From a beta proteobacterium AAP65 (GTDB lineage Bacteria > Pseudomonadota > Gammaproteobacteria > Burkholderiales > Burkholderiaceae_C), in contig LJHW01000048.1 of NCBI GenBank assembly GCA_001295865.1, positions 19,036 to 83,035 on the forward strand: a DNA stretch of 64,000 nucleotides, given 5' to 3'. Numbering within the stretch: the first letter of the stretch is position 1; each line of letters begins with the position of its first letter. The notes below the pieces were generated by a model, which was given only the letters and a program-made list of their open reading frames with translations, did no database searches and was not told the DNA's origin. Of this stretch, positions 16,453 to 23,668 are shown piece by piece. The position numbers were made by a program, and so were the translations under genes.

Positions 16453-18198
16453 TCAGAACGTTGCCCAGTCGTCGGTGCCCGTCTTCGCGCTGGTGACGAC
16501 CGGCTCGGCAGACCCCGAGTCCTTGGCAGACTTCTCTGCCGCCTTGGCTTTGAACGCAGGGCGTGCAATGTTCTGCGCACGGTTCGGCCCCCGGCGCTCG
16601 GCCGCGGGTGCGTTGGCCGCGGGCGGTGCCACGTAGCGCGCACCTGCGTGCGTATCGCCCGAGAGCTTGAACACCGAGACTGTCTGCACCAGTTGCTGGG
16701 CCTGGGTCTTCAGGCTTTCTGCGGCAGCGGCGCTTTCTTCCACCAGTGCAGCGTTCTGCTGCGTCACCTGGTCCATCTGCCCCACGGCGTCACCCACCTG
16801 TGAGATGCCTGAGCTTTGCTCAACACTGGCCAAGGTGATTTCGGCCACGATGTCGCTCACCCGTTTGATCGAACCGACGATCTCGCCCATGGTCTTGCCG
16901 GCCTGGTCAACCAAAGCCGTGCCTTGCTCGACCTGCTCGACGCTGCGTCCGATCAGGTTCTTGATCTCCTTGGCGGCTTCGGCACTGCGCTGTGCCAAGC
17001 TGCGCACCTCAGAGGCCACCACCGCAAAGCCCCGGCCCTGTTCGCCCGCGCGGGCGGCTTCCACGGCCGCGTTCAGCGCCAGGATGTTGGTCTGGAACGC
17101 AATGCCGTCGATCACGCCGATGATGTCGCCGATCTTGCGACTGCTGTCGCTGATGCCCTGCATGGTGTTGACCACCTGGCCAACGACCTCGCCGCCTTGC
17201 GCAGCCACGGCTGAGGCGCCTTGGGCCAACTGGTTGGCTTGTTTGGCGCTGTCGGTGTTGTTGCGCACCGTGGTGTTCAGCTGCTCCATCGTGGCGGCGG
17301 TCTGCTGCAGCGCGCTGGCCTGCTCTTCGGTGCGCTGGCTCAGGTCTTGGTTGCCTTGTGCAATCTGAGCGCTGGCCGTGGCAACACTCTCTGAGTTGCT
17401 GCGCACGCTGGCCACCACACCGGACAGACTGGTCTGCATCCGGCCCAAGGCCTTGAGCACCTGGGCGGCCTCGTCTTCGCCGTCAGCGTGGATGGCCTGC
17501 GTGAAATCCCCTTCAGCCACGCGATCGGCTGCCGCCACCGCCTGGGCCAGGGGACCAGAGATGGAACGCACCAGCCACAAGCCGGCTGCCGCAGCAATGG
17601 CCAGGGCGACGAGAACCCCGGCCACCATGGCGTTGCGGGCTGAAGCGTAGGCATCCTCGGCCACCTTGCTCTCCGCCAATGCGCCGGCGTTGTTGAGATC
17701 GACCAACTTCAGCAATGTGGCTGATGCCTTGTCGAACAGCGGCTTGCTTTCCTTCTCCAGCATGGTGCGGGCGCGTTCGGTCTCGTTCTTCCTGGACACC
17801 TCGATCATCCGAGCGTGCACTTCGAGGTAGGCCTTCCAGTCGGCTGCGAAGCTGTCATAGAGTTTTTGCTCTTCGTCGCTGCTGATCAGCTTGACGTAGG
17901 TATCGCGGTTCTTGTCGAACTCTGCCTTCACGGCCGAGATCGCCTGCTCGATGCGTGCCATCTCAGCATCGTCGGTGTTCACCACATGCGTGTACTCGCC
18001 GATGCGGAAGTCCGACGTGCCGGTGTTCATGGCGTTGACGAGTTGGACGCTCGGCAGCCAGTTCGAGGTGATCTCCTGGGTAGAGGCCCGCATCAAGCGC
18101 ATCTCCACCAGAGCCAGGCCACTGAGCCCAACGATGATGGCCACCAGCAAGCCCAGGGTGGCCGTCAGTCGGGTGGAAATCTTGAGGTTCTTGAGCAT
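16453..18198 (-). CDS. Methyl-accepting chemotaxis protein
   Basis: A 581-residue receptor. Transmembrane helix 1 is at about 10-30 (LGLLVAIIVGLSGLALV) and helix 2 at about 188-208 (VAGVLVALAIAAAAGLWLV). They enclose a four-helix-bundle sensor domain (MCP N-terminal type). A HAMP domain follows, then a signalling domain whose hairpin tip is GIIGVIDGIAFQTNILALN-like (here IGVIDGIAFQTNILALNAA). The C-terminus ends GTDDWATF and has no NWETF pentapeptide. The AAGGAAG site supports ATG 18198; the frame is open much further upstream but through unrelated DNA. A sigma-28 type promoter is placed at 18286-18312. Confidence 0.92.
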   Translation of the reverse strand: MLKNLKISTRLTATLGLLVAIIVGLSGLALVEMRLMRASTQEITSNWLPSVQLVNAMNTGTSDFRIGEYTHVVNTDDAEMARIEQAISAVKAEFDKNRDTYVKLISSDEEQKLYDSFAADWKAYLEVHARMIEVSRKNETERARTMLEKESKPLFDKASATLLKLVDLNNAGALAESKVAEDAYASARNAMVAGVLVALAIAAAAGLWLVRSISGPLAQAVAAADRVAEGDFTQAIHADGEDEAAQVLKALGRMQTSLSGVVASVRSNSESVATASAQIAQGNQDLSQRTEEQASALQQTAATMEQLNTTVRNNTDSAKQANQLAQGASAVAAQGGEVVGQVVNTMQGISDSSRKIGDIIGVIDGIAFQTNILALNAAVEAARAGEQGRGFAVVASEVRSLAQRSAEAAKEIKNLIGRSVEQVEQGTALVDQAGKTMGEIVGSIKRVSDIVAEITLASVEQSSGISQVGDAVGQMDQVTQQNAALVEESAAAAESLKTQAQQLVQTVSVFKLSGDTHAGARYVAPPAANAPAAERRGPNRAQNIARPAFKAKAAEKSAKDSGSAEPVVTSAKTGTDDWATF

Positions 18199-18285
18199 GT
18201 GGCTTCCTTGTTGCTCCAGCGCGCGGACCAGACACCGCCCCTCCCCCCGCGCGGAGAAGTGACCGAAGAAATCATCTTGCGATGG

Positions 18286-18312
18286 TTGTCGGCCCGCGTC
18301 GGCGGATATTGA
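18286..18312 (-). promoter_or_regulatory. Candidate sigma-28 (FliA) promoter of the MCP gene
   Basis: On the minus strand, TCAATATC is separated by exactly 11 bases from GCCGACAA. The flagellar sigma-28 consensus is TAAAGTTT-N11-GCCGATAA: the -10 element matches 7 of 8 and the -35 element 4 of 8. It lies about 90 bases upstream of the MCP start, as expected for a chemotaxis receptor. Its far edge abuts the helicase remnant. Confidence 0.5.
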
Positions 18313-19056
18313 GGCTGGTACCTGCGCCTGGCAGGCGCCCTGAAAGGGGAGCTCCGCCAGGCTCTGCGGGCGGGCGACCAGAGCCTGCTCGGCGTGGTGC
18401 TCAACGCGCTGCTGGCCTGGCCGGATTGCTGCTTCCGCTCGGAAACGGTGATGCACCCGCATCGCCGCTACGTGCTGGCCAGCGCGCCGGCTCTCTTCGA
18501 CGAGATCACTCCCATGCCCAAGGAGCTGGAGATGATCGAGCTGTGCCGCAAGGCCAAGACGCAGGGTCGCAAGACCCTCGTGTACTCGGTCTACTCCGGC
18601 ACCCGCGACACCACGGCACGCCTGAAGGCGCTGCTGGAGGTCGAGGGCTTCAAGGTGGCGGTGCTGCGCGCAAGCGTGGAAGCTGCCAAGCGTGAGGACT
18701 GGCTGCTCGAACAGGTCGACCGCAACGTCGACGTCGTGATCACCAACCCCGAGCTCGTGAAGACGGGCCTGGACATGTTGGAGTTCCCGACCATCGTGTT
18801 CATGCAGTCGGGCTACAACGTCTACACCTTGCAGCAGGCCAGTCGTCGGAGCTGGCGCATCGGTCAAAAGCACCACGTCGACGTGCACTTCCTCGGTTAC
18901 GAGGGGTGTGCGCAGATGGAGTGCCTGTCGCTGATGGCCAAGAAGATCTCGGTGTCGCAGAGCACGTCGGGAGACATGCCGGACACCGGCCTGGATGTCC
19001 TCAACCAGTCGGGAGACTCCGTTGAGGTTGCGTTGGCCAAGCAGTTGCTGGGCTGA
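18313..19056 (+). pseudogene. C-terminal remnant of a plasmid/ICE-type helicase
   Basis: The frame is open from 18313, directly after an in-frame stop, to 19056 (247 codons). It begins mid-protein with WYLRLAGALKGELRQAL and runs through the second RecA-like domain of an SNF2/DEAD-type helicase: GRKTLVYSVYSGTRD, VVITNPELVKTGLD, motif VI-like QQASRRSWRIGQ, then HFLGYEGCAQMECLSLMAKK. Full-length relatives on plasmids and integrative elements are several times longer and carry the ATP-binding domain, which is absent here. No start codon or ribosome site fits the first residues. It is therefore a truncated gene whose 5' part was replaced by the chemotaxis pair. Confidence 0.75.
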
Positions 19057-19091
19057 CACACACGAGCTGGGGATCACCCCGCCCTCTGTCC

Positions 19092-19118
19092 GGGAGCCTC
19101 CTTGTTGGAGGCTTTCCC
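19092..19118 (+). terminator. Hairpin after the helicase remnant
   Basis: GCCTCC (19096-19101) and GGAGGC (19107-19112) pair around TTGTT, extended by GGGA/TTTCCC flanks, 36 bases after the helicase stop. It resembles the hairpins between genes elsewhere in this accessory block and could terminate transcription. Confidence 0.5.
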
Positions 19119-19235
19119 GCGGTTTCACCTGTTAGTCATGAGGCTGTGCCAGAAGTGGCATCACAAGATGCTCGGCCGCATTGGGCCTGCAATGCGCATA
19201 ACGCACTAGCTATCTCAGCTCGGACTCACCGGCTC

Positions 19236-19248
19236 TGAGATTCAGCGC
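19236..19248. repeat. Direct repeat, left copy
   Basis: TGAGATTCAGCGC recurs exactly at 20167-20179, and the bases after it (CGATCAGGCC against TGTTCCAGGCC) are also similar. The two copies bracket the AT-richer secreted-protein gene. Confidence 0.5.
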
Positions 19249-19333
19249 CGATCAGGCCCATCGTCGAAATAGCGGCGGCACAGGCAGGCACCGTTACCGC
19301 CGCAGTGCGACATGCACAGCGCGGCTAGCTGCT

Positions 19334-19948
19334 CTATTCGGTGCAAGTCATACGCTGCGCAAGAGCGGCAATCTCAACCGCGCGCAGATTTGGCTTTTTC
19401 GATTCATTGATCACATCCTCCACGTACAGCTCGTAGTTTGTGCGACCCGCAAGCCAGGAAAGCTTCCACAAAACTTTTCTGGCATTTGGCGCAACGACTA
19501 ATGCCAGCGTCGCTCGCTTTCCGTTTACTACAGCATTCAAAAACTCATCCGGCGAGCTGACCGTTTGTTCTTTGGACAACTCCCAAACGGTGAGCATGCT
19601 CAAGCTGCCATTTCTTTCGAAGACTGTTGTCTCCCGCCCAGGGAACTCTACCGTTGACCCGACGCGCCTGTATCCACCAGAGAAAGCGCACTGGGCCGGC
19701 CTGCGAAAACGAGAGGCTGTACTGCCGACTTTCTGAGAGCCTATCAGCCGAGAGGCGGTGTGGACGAGTTCCACCTGCTCATTGACGCCACTAACTTCGA
19801 GATAGCCATCCGGATGCAATCGCGTCCCCCGCCAGAGCGCGCTTCTTTCTACAAATGAAGGTTCTTTAGCGCCTGTTTGTGCGTTTGCAGACGAGACTGA
19901 TAGGGTCAATGCCGCACCAATCGCGAATAACATCGTGAAATTTTTCAT
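19334..19948 (-). CDS. Exported protein of unknown function, AT-richer than its surroundings
   Basis: A 204-residue protein with a signal peptide (MKNFTMLFAIGAALTLSVSSANA). The mature part has a beta-rich pattern, with C at PAQCAFSGGYRRV and near the C-terminus (MTCTE), which may form a disulfide. The start at 19948 follows a GGAGCAGAG site. Codon use is visibly less GC-biased than in neighbouring genes, which suggests recent acquisition. The gene lies alone between direct repeats in accessory DNA. I recognise no family. Confidence 0.7.
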   Translation of the reverse strand: MKNFTMLFAIGAALTLSVSSANAQTGAKEPSFVERSALWRGTRLHPDGYLEVSGVNEQVELVHTASRLIGSQKVGSTASRFRRPAQCAFSGGYRRVGSTVEFPGRETTVFERNGSLSMLTVWELSKEQTVSSPDEFLNAVVNGKRATLALVVAPNARKVLWKLSWLAGRTNYELYVEDVINESKKPNLRAVEIAALAQRMTCTE

Positions 19949-20166
19949 CTCTGCTCCAGTCCCCATTCCGAAAGGTTGCAATCCGCGGCTACGGTTGCCC
20001 CCAGAAAAACCGTCTGGTTTCCCACCGTACCATAGTAAAAATGACGCCCAGTTGTGGCAAACCGACAAGATACGGATCGGCAGCTTTTAGCTGCCCAGGC
20101 GCGGAGCGCAGCGTCTTCTGGGCCTCGCGTTCCCCTGCCGGCAGTGCTATTGTTTCGACTGCGCTG

Positions 20167-20179
20167 TGAGATTCAGCGC
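20167..20179. repeat. Direct repeat, right copy
   Basis: TGAGATTCAGCGC, identical to 19236-19248, about 930 bases away on the same strand. Confidence 0.5.
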
Positions 20180-20359
20180 TGTTCCAGGCCAGTTGCGCCC
20201 GTTCAACGGGCTGGCGGGCCCGGCCGCACAAGGTTTCCCAACCTCCGCTCGAAGGTATCGAGCCGCTAGACAGCGTCAATGTCGCCCAACCGCACAGGCC
20301 TTCTGCGAAGTGCGGGCACCAGGCGCCAGCCTGATGTGAAGGTTTTCTTGCCACCCGTG

Positions 20360-20377
20360 CCGGGAGTCCACTCCCGG
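20360..20377 (+). promoter_or_regulatory. Leader hairpin upstream of klcA
   Basis: CCGGGAG-TCCA-CTCCCGG is a perfect 7-base stem with a 4-base loop, 50 bases before the klcA start. It may be an attenuator or protein-binding hairpin. There is no run of T after it. Confidence 0.4.
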
Positions 20378-20426
20378 TCAGGGGCGTGCTCTCGGCTTCT
20401 TTCCATCCCCCTGAAAGGAGCCTTCA

Positions 20427-20882
20427 ATGGCCATCACCACCATGGGCGAAGCCTCGCCCGTCCCCTCCCCTGTCCACACCGCTCCGGGCGCGATCACGTG
20501 CTCGGTTGTTCCTGGCGATGAACGACTGAAGTTCTTGCCACGGGTCTTCGGCCGTCGCTACATCCAGGGCGAGACGGCCGTCTTCACCTGGATGCGTCGC
20601 TTGTGCCGCAACTACAAAGGCGGCTTCTGGGACTTCGTCGACCTCTCCAACGGCGGGTTCTACCTCCGCCTGGTGCGCGATGAGCCCCTGGCGATCTGCG
20701 TGTCGACCAACGATTACGTGGGCGCGATGTCTGCCGACGCCGCCAGCATCGTGGTCAGCCTCTTCGCGATCAACGAACTGCTGTTCGATGGCGCGCATGA
20801 GCTCGACGACGCGTACTACGCCCTGCGCGACTACGCGATGCAGCACACCGAGTGCCGCGAGATCCTGAGGGCCATCGACTGA
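20427..20882 (+). CDS. klcA: Antirestriction protein, KlcA/ArdB family
   Basis: A 151-residue protein matching the ArdB/KlcA family along its length: RLKFLPRVFGRRYIQGE, FTWMRRLCRNYKGGFWDF, LSNGGFYLRL, MSADAASIVVSLFAIN and LRDYAMQHTECREI. These proteins are carried by plasmids and integrative elements and protect incoming DNA by inhibiting type I restriction enzymes in the cytoplasm. The N-terminal 25 residues are variable. An AAGGAG site lies upstream of the start region. The next gene starts one base after its stop, indicating coupled translation. Confidence 0.85.
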   Translation: MAITTMGEASPVPSPVHTAPGAITCSVVPGDERLKFLPRVFGRRYIQGETAVFTWMRRLCRNYKGGFWDFVDLSNGGFYLRLVRDEPLAICVSTNDYVGAMSADAASIVVSLFAINELLFDGAHELDDAYYALRDYAMQHTECREILRAID

Positions 20883-20883
20883 G

Positions 20884-21273
20884 ATGGGCAGCCTCATGCC
20901 GTCCGACAGGGCGAGCATGCAGGCCGTCACTGCGATGCGCCGCGCGCACAGGGACCATGCAGCCGCAACCCGGCTGTACTGGCGCCTGCAGCGACGCCAC
21001 GTCTTGCTGCGCCACGCTGTGCCAGTCGCCATCCGGCGGCTGCTCGCAGAGTGGCTGCAGCGGGACCAGCTCGTGATCGCAGTGGCGCTGTATGTCAGCG
21101 CCGCCGGCCGCCGCTACGCCTGCCAGGCCTGCGCGCGACCTTCTCGCGACTGGTGCTCCCAGCACCTTGATCGCATGACTCCACCACCGCCGGGATGGCG
21201 CGTGGTCGAGCACCTGGTCATGTGGCCATCGCCACCAGGCACCCAGGTCCGGTTTCCGGACATGCCTCTGTAG
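20884..21273 (+). CDS. Hypothetical protein, coupled to klcA
   Basis: A 129-residue basic protein whose ATG follows the klcA stop by one base. It has a helical Arg-rich N-terminal half (RRAHRDHAAATRLYWRLQRR, WLQRDQLVIAVALYVSAAGRR) and a small Cys/His cluster CQACARPSRDWCSQH that could bind zinc. I recognise no family. Support comes from position and the Cys/His pattern; the opposite strand also has an open frame here, so the call is moderate. Confidence 0.45.
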   Translation: MGSLMPSDRASMQAVTAMRRAHRDHAAATRLYWRLQRRHVLLRHAVPVAIRRLLAEWLQRDQLVIAVALYVSAAGRRYACQACARPSRDWCSQHLDRMTPPPPGWRVVEHLVMWPSPPGTQVRFPDMPL

Positions 21274-21328
21274 CCAACCACTCCGCGCGCAGCCGCTCGC
21301 GGGGTTCATCAACACCGAAGGAAATCCC

Positions 21329-21745
21329 ATGGCCAACCCCATTGTGAGCCCGGGCTGGATCAGCCTTGCCCAGGCCTTGCGTGTGCGTGACCGCAAAGGT
21401 CGCGAACACACCGTCACCATCATCAAGATCAGGTCGCGGGGCTACATCCCGGACGTCTACGTGCAGATCGATCGCGAGATCCTCGACGAGGCGCTGTACG
21501 ACGACGAGACCTTCATCGGCGGCGTCATCGGTGCCCTCAGAACCCTGGGCTACCAGGGCAAGCCCTTCGATCGTGCCGAGCTCGGCATGCAGGGGCGGGA
21601 CTACATCGTCTTGGAGCCCGGCACCGAGTTCCGCCAGTTCGTCATCCAGCGCTTCGGCTGGCACGACCTGGACACCGCAGGCAAAGACCTCGCACCTGCT
21701 GCCAACGTCACCTTGGAGAGTTTCGATGTGCACCTGCGCTCCTGA
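21329..21745 (+). CDS. Hypothetical accessory-element protein
   Basis: A 138-residue acidic protein with mixed alpha/beta pattern (VTIIKIRSRGYIPDVYVQID, FIGGVIGALRTLGYQGKPF, FVIQRFGWHDL). An AAGGAAA site precedes the ATG. The 3' end overlaps the next gene by 20 bases. Composition and context fit the cargo of conjugative elements. No known domain was recognised. Confidence 0.6.
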   Translation: MANPIVSPGWISLAQALRVRDRKGREHTVTIIKIRSRGYIPDVYVQIDREILDEALYDDETFIGGVIGALRTLGYQGKPFDRAELGMQGRDYIVLEPGTEFRQFVIQRFGWHDLDTAGKDLAPAANVTLESFDVHLRS

Positions 21746-21953
21746 GCTGCAGACCTCACGCCGCGAAGCGATCGAGGCCCGTCTGAGCGAGCTGGGCTTC
21801 TGCATGGAGCACAGCTTGTCGGCGATCGAAGAGAACGAGGGTCATGCCGTCATCGAGCTGGCCACTGGCGATTGCGTGGACCCGCCCGCGGGCGAAGTCC
21901 TGCAGCTCGCTACCGAGTGGTCCCTGCTCGAAGGCGCGTGCGCCGACGTGTAG
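21726..21953 (+). CDS. Small hypothetical protein
   Basis: A 75-residue acidic protein (MCTCAPELQTSRREAIEARL...) that starts inside the end of the preceding gene in another frame. An amphipathic helix is followed by a short beta-like region (HAVIELATGDCVDPPAGEVL). Three or four cysteines are present. The overlap suggests translational coupling. A terminator-like hairpin follows. Function is unknown. Confidence 0.5.
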   Translation: MCTCAPELQTSRREAIEARLSELGFCMEHSLSAIEENEGHAVIELATGDCVDPPAGEVLQLATEWSLLEGACADV

Positions 21954-21974
21954 CTCCCACCGCATCCATCCCCG

Positions 21975-22006
21975 GCGCCCTCTGCAGTTCCTGCAAGGCG
22001 CTTTTT
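21975..22006 (+). terminator. Rho-independent terminator
   Basis: GCGCC...TGCAG-TTC-CTGCA..GGCGC forms an imperfect stem followed directly by CTTTTTC, 20 bases after the stop of the small hypothetical gene. It would end the klcA-led transcript. Confidence 0.6.
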
Positions 22007-22016
22007 CTTCTTCAAC

Positions 22017-22039
22017 CGCCCGCTTCTACGCGGGCGTTT
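22017..22039 (+). promoter_or_regulatory. Leader hairpin before the 22061 gene
   Basis: CGCCCGC and GCGGGCG pair around TTCTAC with TTT following, 22 bases before the next ATG. It could be a second terminator or a leader structure. A strong AGGAGG site lies between it and the start codon. Confidence 0.45.
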
Positions 22040-22060
22040 GCACTTTCATAGGAGGGCCGC

Positions 22061-22732
22061 ATGCCCATCAACGAAACCGATGCCTTCTGCATCGCCCTTC
22101 CGGCCGACCTGTGCCCGTTCACGGAGCCGGATCACCATCGCTATCTCTGCGTCATCGGCCATGCGGCTGCGGCCGATCCCACCAAGGTCGAGTACCGCAC
22201 GCTCGGCCGTGGCTTCTCCACCGAGCCGGCCTCGTCGGTTATCCGCCGCGTGTGCTCTGAGCTTGCGATCGAGACCGTGGATGCCACCCGCGTCGTCAGG
22301 GGCCATCCCATCACGCCCGAGGCATACATCGAGCGCTGGCGAGAGCGTCTTGCCGGAGCTATCCGCCTGGACCGCCTGGCGCTCGACAAGGAGCTGCGCG
22401 CGGTGGCCATCTTCGAGTGGGCACACGAGCCAAGGCTTGCGGACAAGAAGCCTCGGTGGGTCAAAGCACCTTTCCAGTCTTTCGGTGAGCTGCTGGTTTC
22501 GCGTCAGTTCGAGCCCGCGCCCGCCGGCTACCTGACGCGTCTGGAGATCGACCTGGCCGACGCCAACGGCGCTCGGGACGCATGGTGGACCGATGACTTC
22601 CTCAGTGCAGTGGACCGGGCGAAGAACCTAGTCGACGTCCGCATCGAGCTGCGCCGCGCCCACCGGCAGGAGCAGTCAACGCACCGGCATGCCCAGCAAC
22701 CGCGTATGGCTCACGCCATCGCCAACTTCTGA
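22061..22732 (+). CDS. Hypothetical accessory-element protein, TPEAYI domain
   Basis: A 223-residue protein preceded by a strong AGGAGG site. The segment GHPITPEAYIERWRERLA (about residues 82-99) recurs as GRSVTPEAYIRRTRRLLA in the next gene, so the two are paralogues over this part. The C-terminus is basic and Gln/His-rich. No known domain was recognised. It lies within the antirestriction/methyltransferase block. Confidence 0.6.
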   Translation: MPINETDAFCIALPADLCPFTEPDHHRYLCVIGHAAAADPTKVEYRTLGRGFSTEPASSVIRRVCSELAIETVDATRVVRGHPITPEAYIERWRERLAGAIRLDRLALDKELRAVAIFEWAHEPRLADKKPRWVKAPFQSFGELLVSRQFEPAPAGYLTRLEIDLADANGARDAWWTDDFLSAVDRAKNLVDVRIELRRAHRQEQSTHRHAQQPRMAHAIANF

Positions 22733-22745
22733 AGGACCAACGGAC

Positions 22746-23584
22746 ATGAGCTATTGGATCGAGTACCAATCGGCGTGCTTCCTCATCCCAGACGGCTTCC
22801 GGGGCGTCAAGGGCACGCGCTTCCTCATCGCTTCCGAGGGCGGTTCCAACAACCTCACTCAGCGAACGCCGGCCGGGCAAGAACTGCGCGTGCGCGAGTG
22901 GTACGTCAGCATGGTCGGTCGTCGCGACGATGTTCTCCGCCAGGCCGTCCGCATCGCGGGTGACTGCGAGGGCATGTCGTTGCGGCTGAACGGCCGCAGC
23001 GTCACTCCGGAGGCCTACATCCGGCGCACGCGGCGCTTGCTGGCCAAGCCCCGGGCTGATGCCGATGAGCACATCAGCCTCGTCGCCTCTGTTGCTGCTG
23101 GGCACCCCCTGATCGGACGAGCTGCGCTCTTCGGCATGACCACTGTTCCAGAGAAGCGCTTCGGCGAAGAGCTGGTCCACGTCTACAGCGCACTGACGAG
23201 CTGCTCGATGCGGCCGAGACCGTTGTTGAGCGGTGGGAGCGCGGCGATCTGGCTGCGGCCGTGCGTGAGCTGGACCTCTGCGTGAAGGGGCTTCGTGATC
23301 GCACTGACGAAGAGATCGACGCCGACGCGGCCGAGATCGATGACAGCGTGGACGGCTGGCTGCTGCACGGCGACGGGCCTATGGGTCCGTGGACCGTGGG
23401 TGCCTACCTGGACATTGACGACGCGCATGCGGCGGCCTTGGAAAAGGCACGTGCATGGGTCGAAGAAGGCCACCACGTCGACATGGAGCACTTCGCTCTC
23501 ATCCTGACGCAGCACAAGTTCGTCCACGTCATCGGCCTGGACGCGAGCGTCTGGATCGATCCGCTCCCCATCAAGAGCGCCTGA
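22746..23584 (+). pseudogene. Frameshifted hypothetical gene, paralogue of 22061-22732
   Basis: Reading from ATG 22746 gives a protein with the TPEAYI block (GRSVTPEAYIRRTRRLLA) and continues sensibly to about 23190 (EKRFGEELVHVYSALT). It then degenerates to a stop at 23285. From about 23190 another frame is open and protein-like: TDELLDAAETVVERWERGDL, then AAVRELDLCVKGL, WLLHGDGPMGPWTVGAYLDI and HVIGLDASVWIDPLP, ending at 23584. The second frame has no start codon before this coding-like stretch. One missing base near 23180-23210 explains both, giving an original protein of about 280 residues. A sequencing error or two overlapping genes are alternatives. Confidence 0.55.
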
Positions 23585-23600
23585 GCTTCTTCATCCACAC

Positions 23601-23632
23601 CTCCCCCGAGCGGGCCGCCCCGCTTGGGGGAG
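23601..23632 (+). promoter_or_regulatory. Strong GC-rich hairpin before the methyltransferase gene
   Basis: CTCCCCCGAGCGGG pairs with CCCGCTTGGGGGAG around a 4-base loop (14 pairs, one G-T wobble). It lies 37 bases upstream of the methyltransferase start, 17 bases after the previous stop, and can act as terminator or leader structure. Confidence 0.5.
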
Positions 23633-23668
23633 GCCCCGCCGGGGGGCATCAGCAAGGAGTCCCCTGCA

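Larger units (their letters stand above)
19949..20426. other. Intergenic stretch with repeat and leader hairpin
   Basis: About 480 bases between the exported-protein gene and klcA. It holds the right copy of the 13-base direct repeat and a hairpin just before klcA. No convincing gene was found. The antisense and sense frames of up to about 120 codons here have no protein-like pattern. Confidence 0.4.

Noticed and set aside
20770..21426. Minus-strand frame of 218 codons opposite the klcA-coupled gene
   Set aside because: The plus-strand klcA gene occupies part of it and the plus-strand follow-on gene is coupled by position. The minus translation is low-complexity and Arg/Ser/His-rich.
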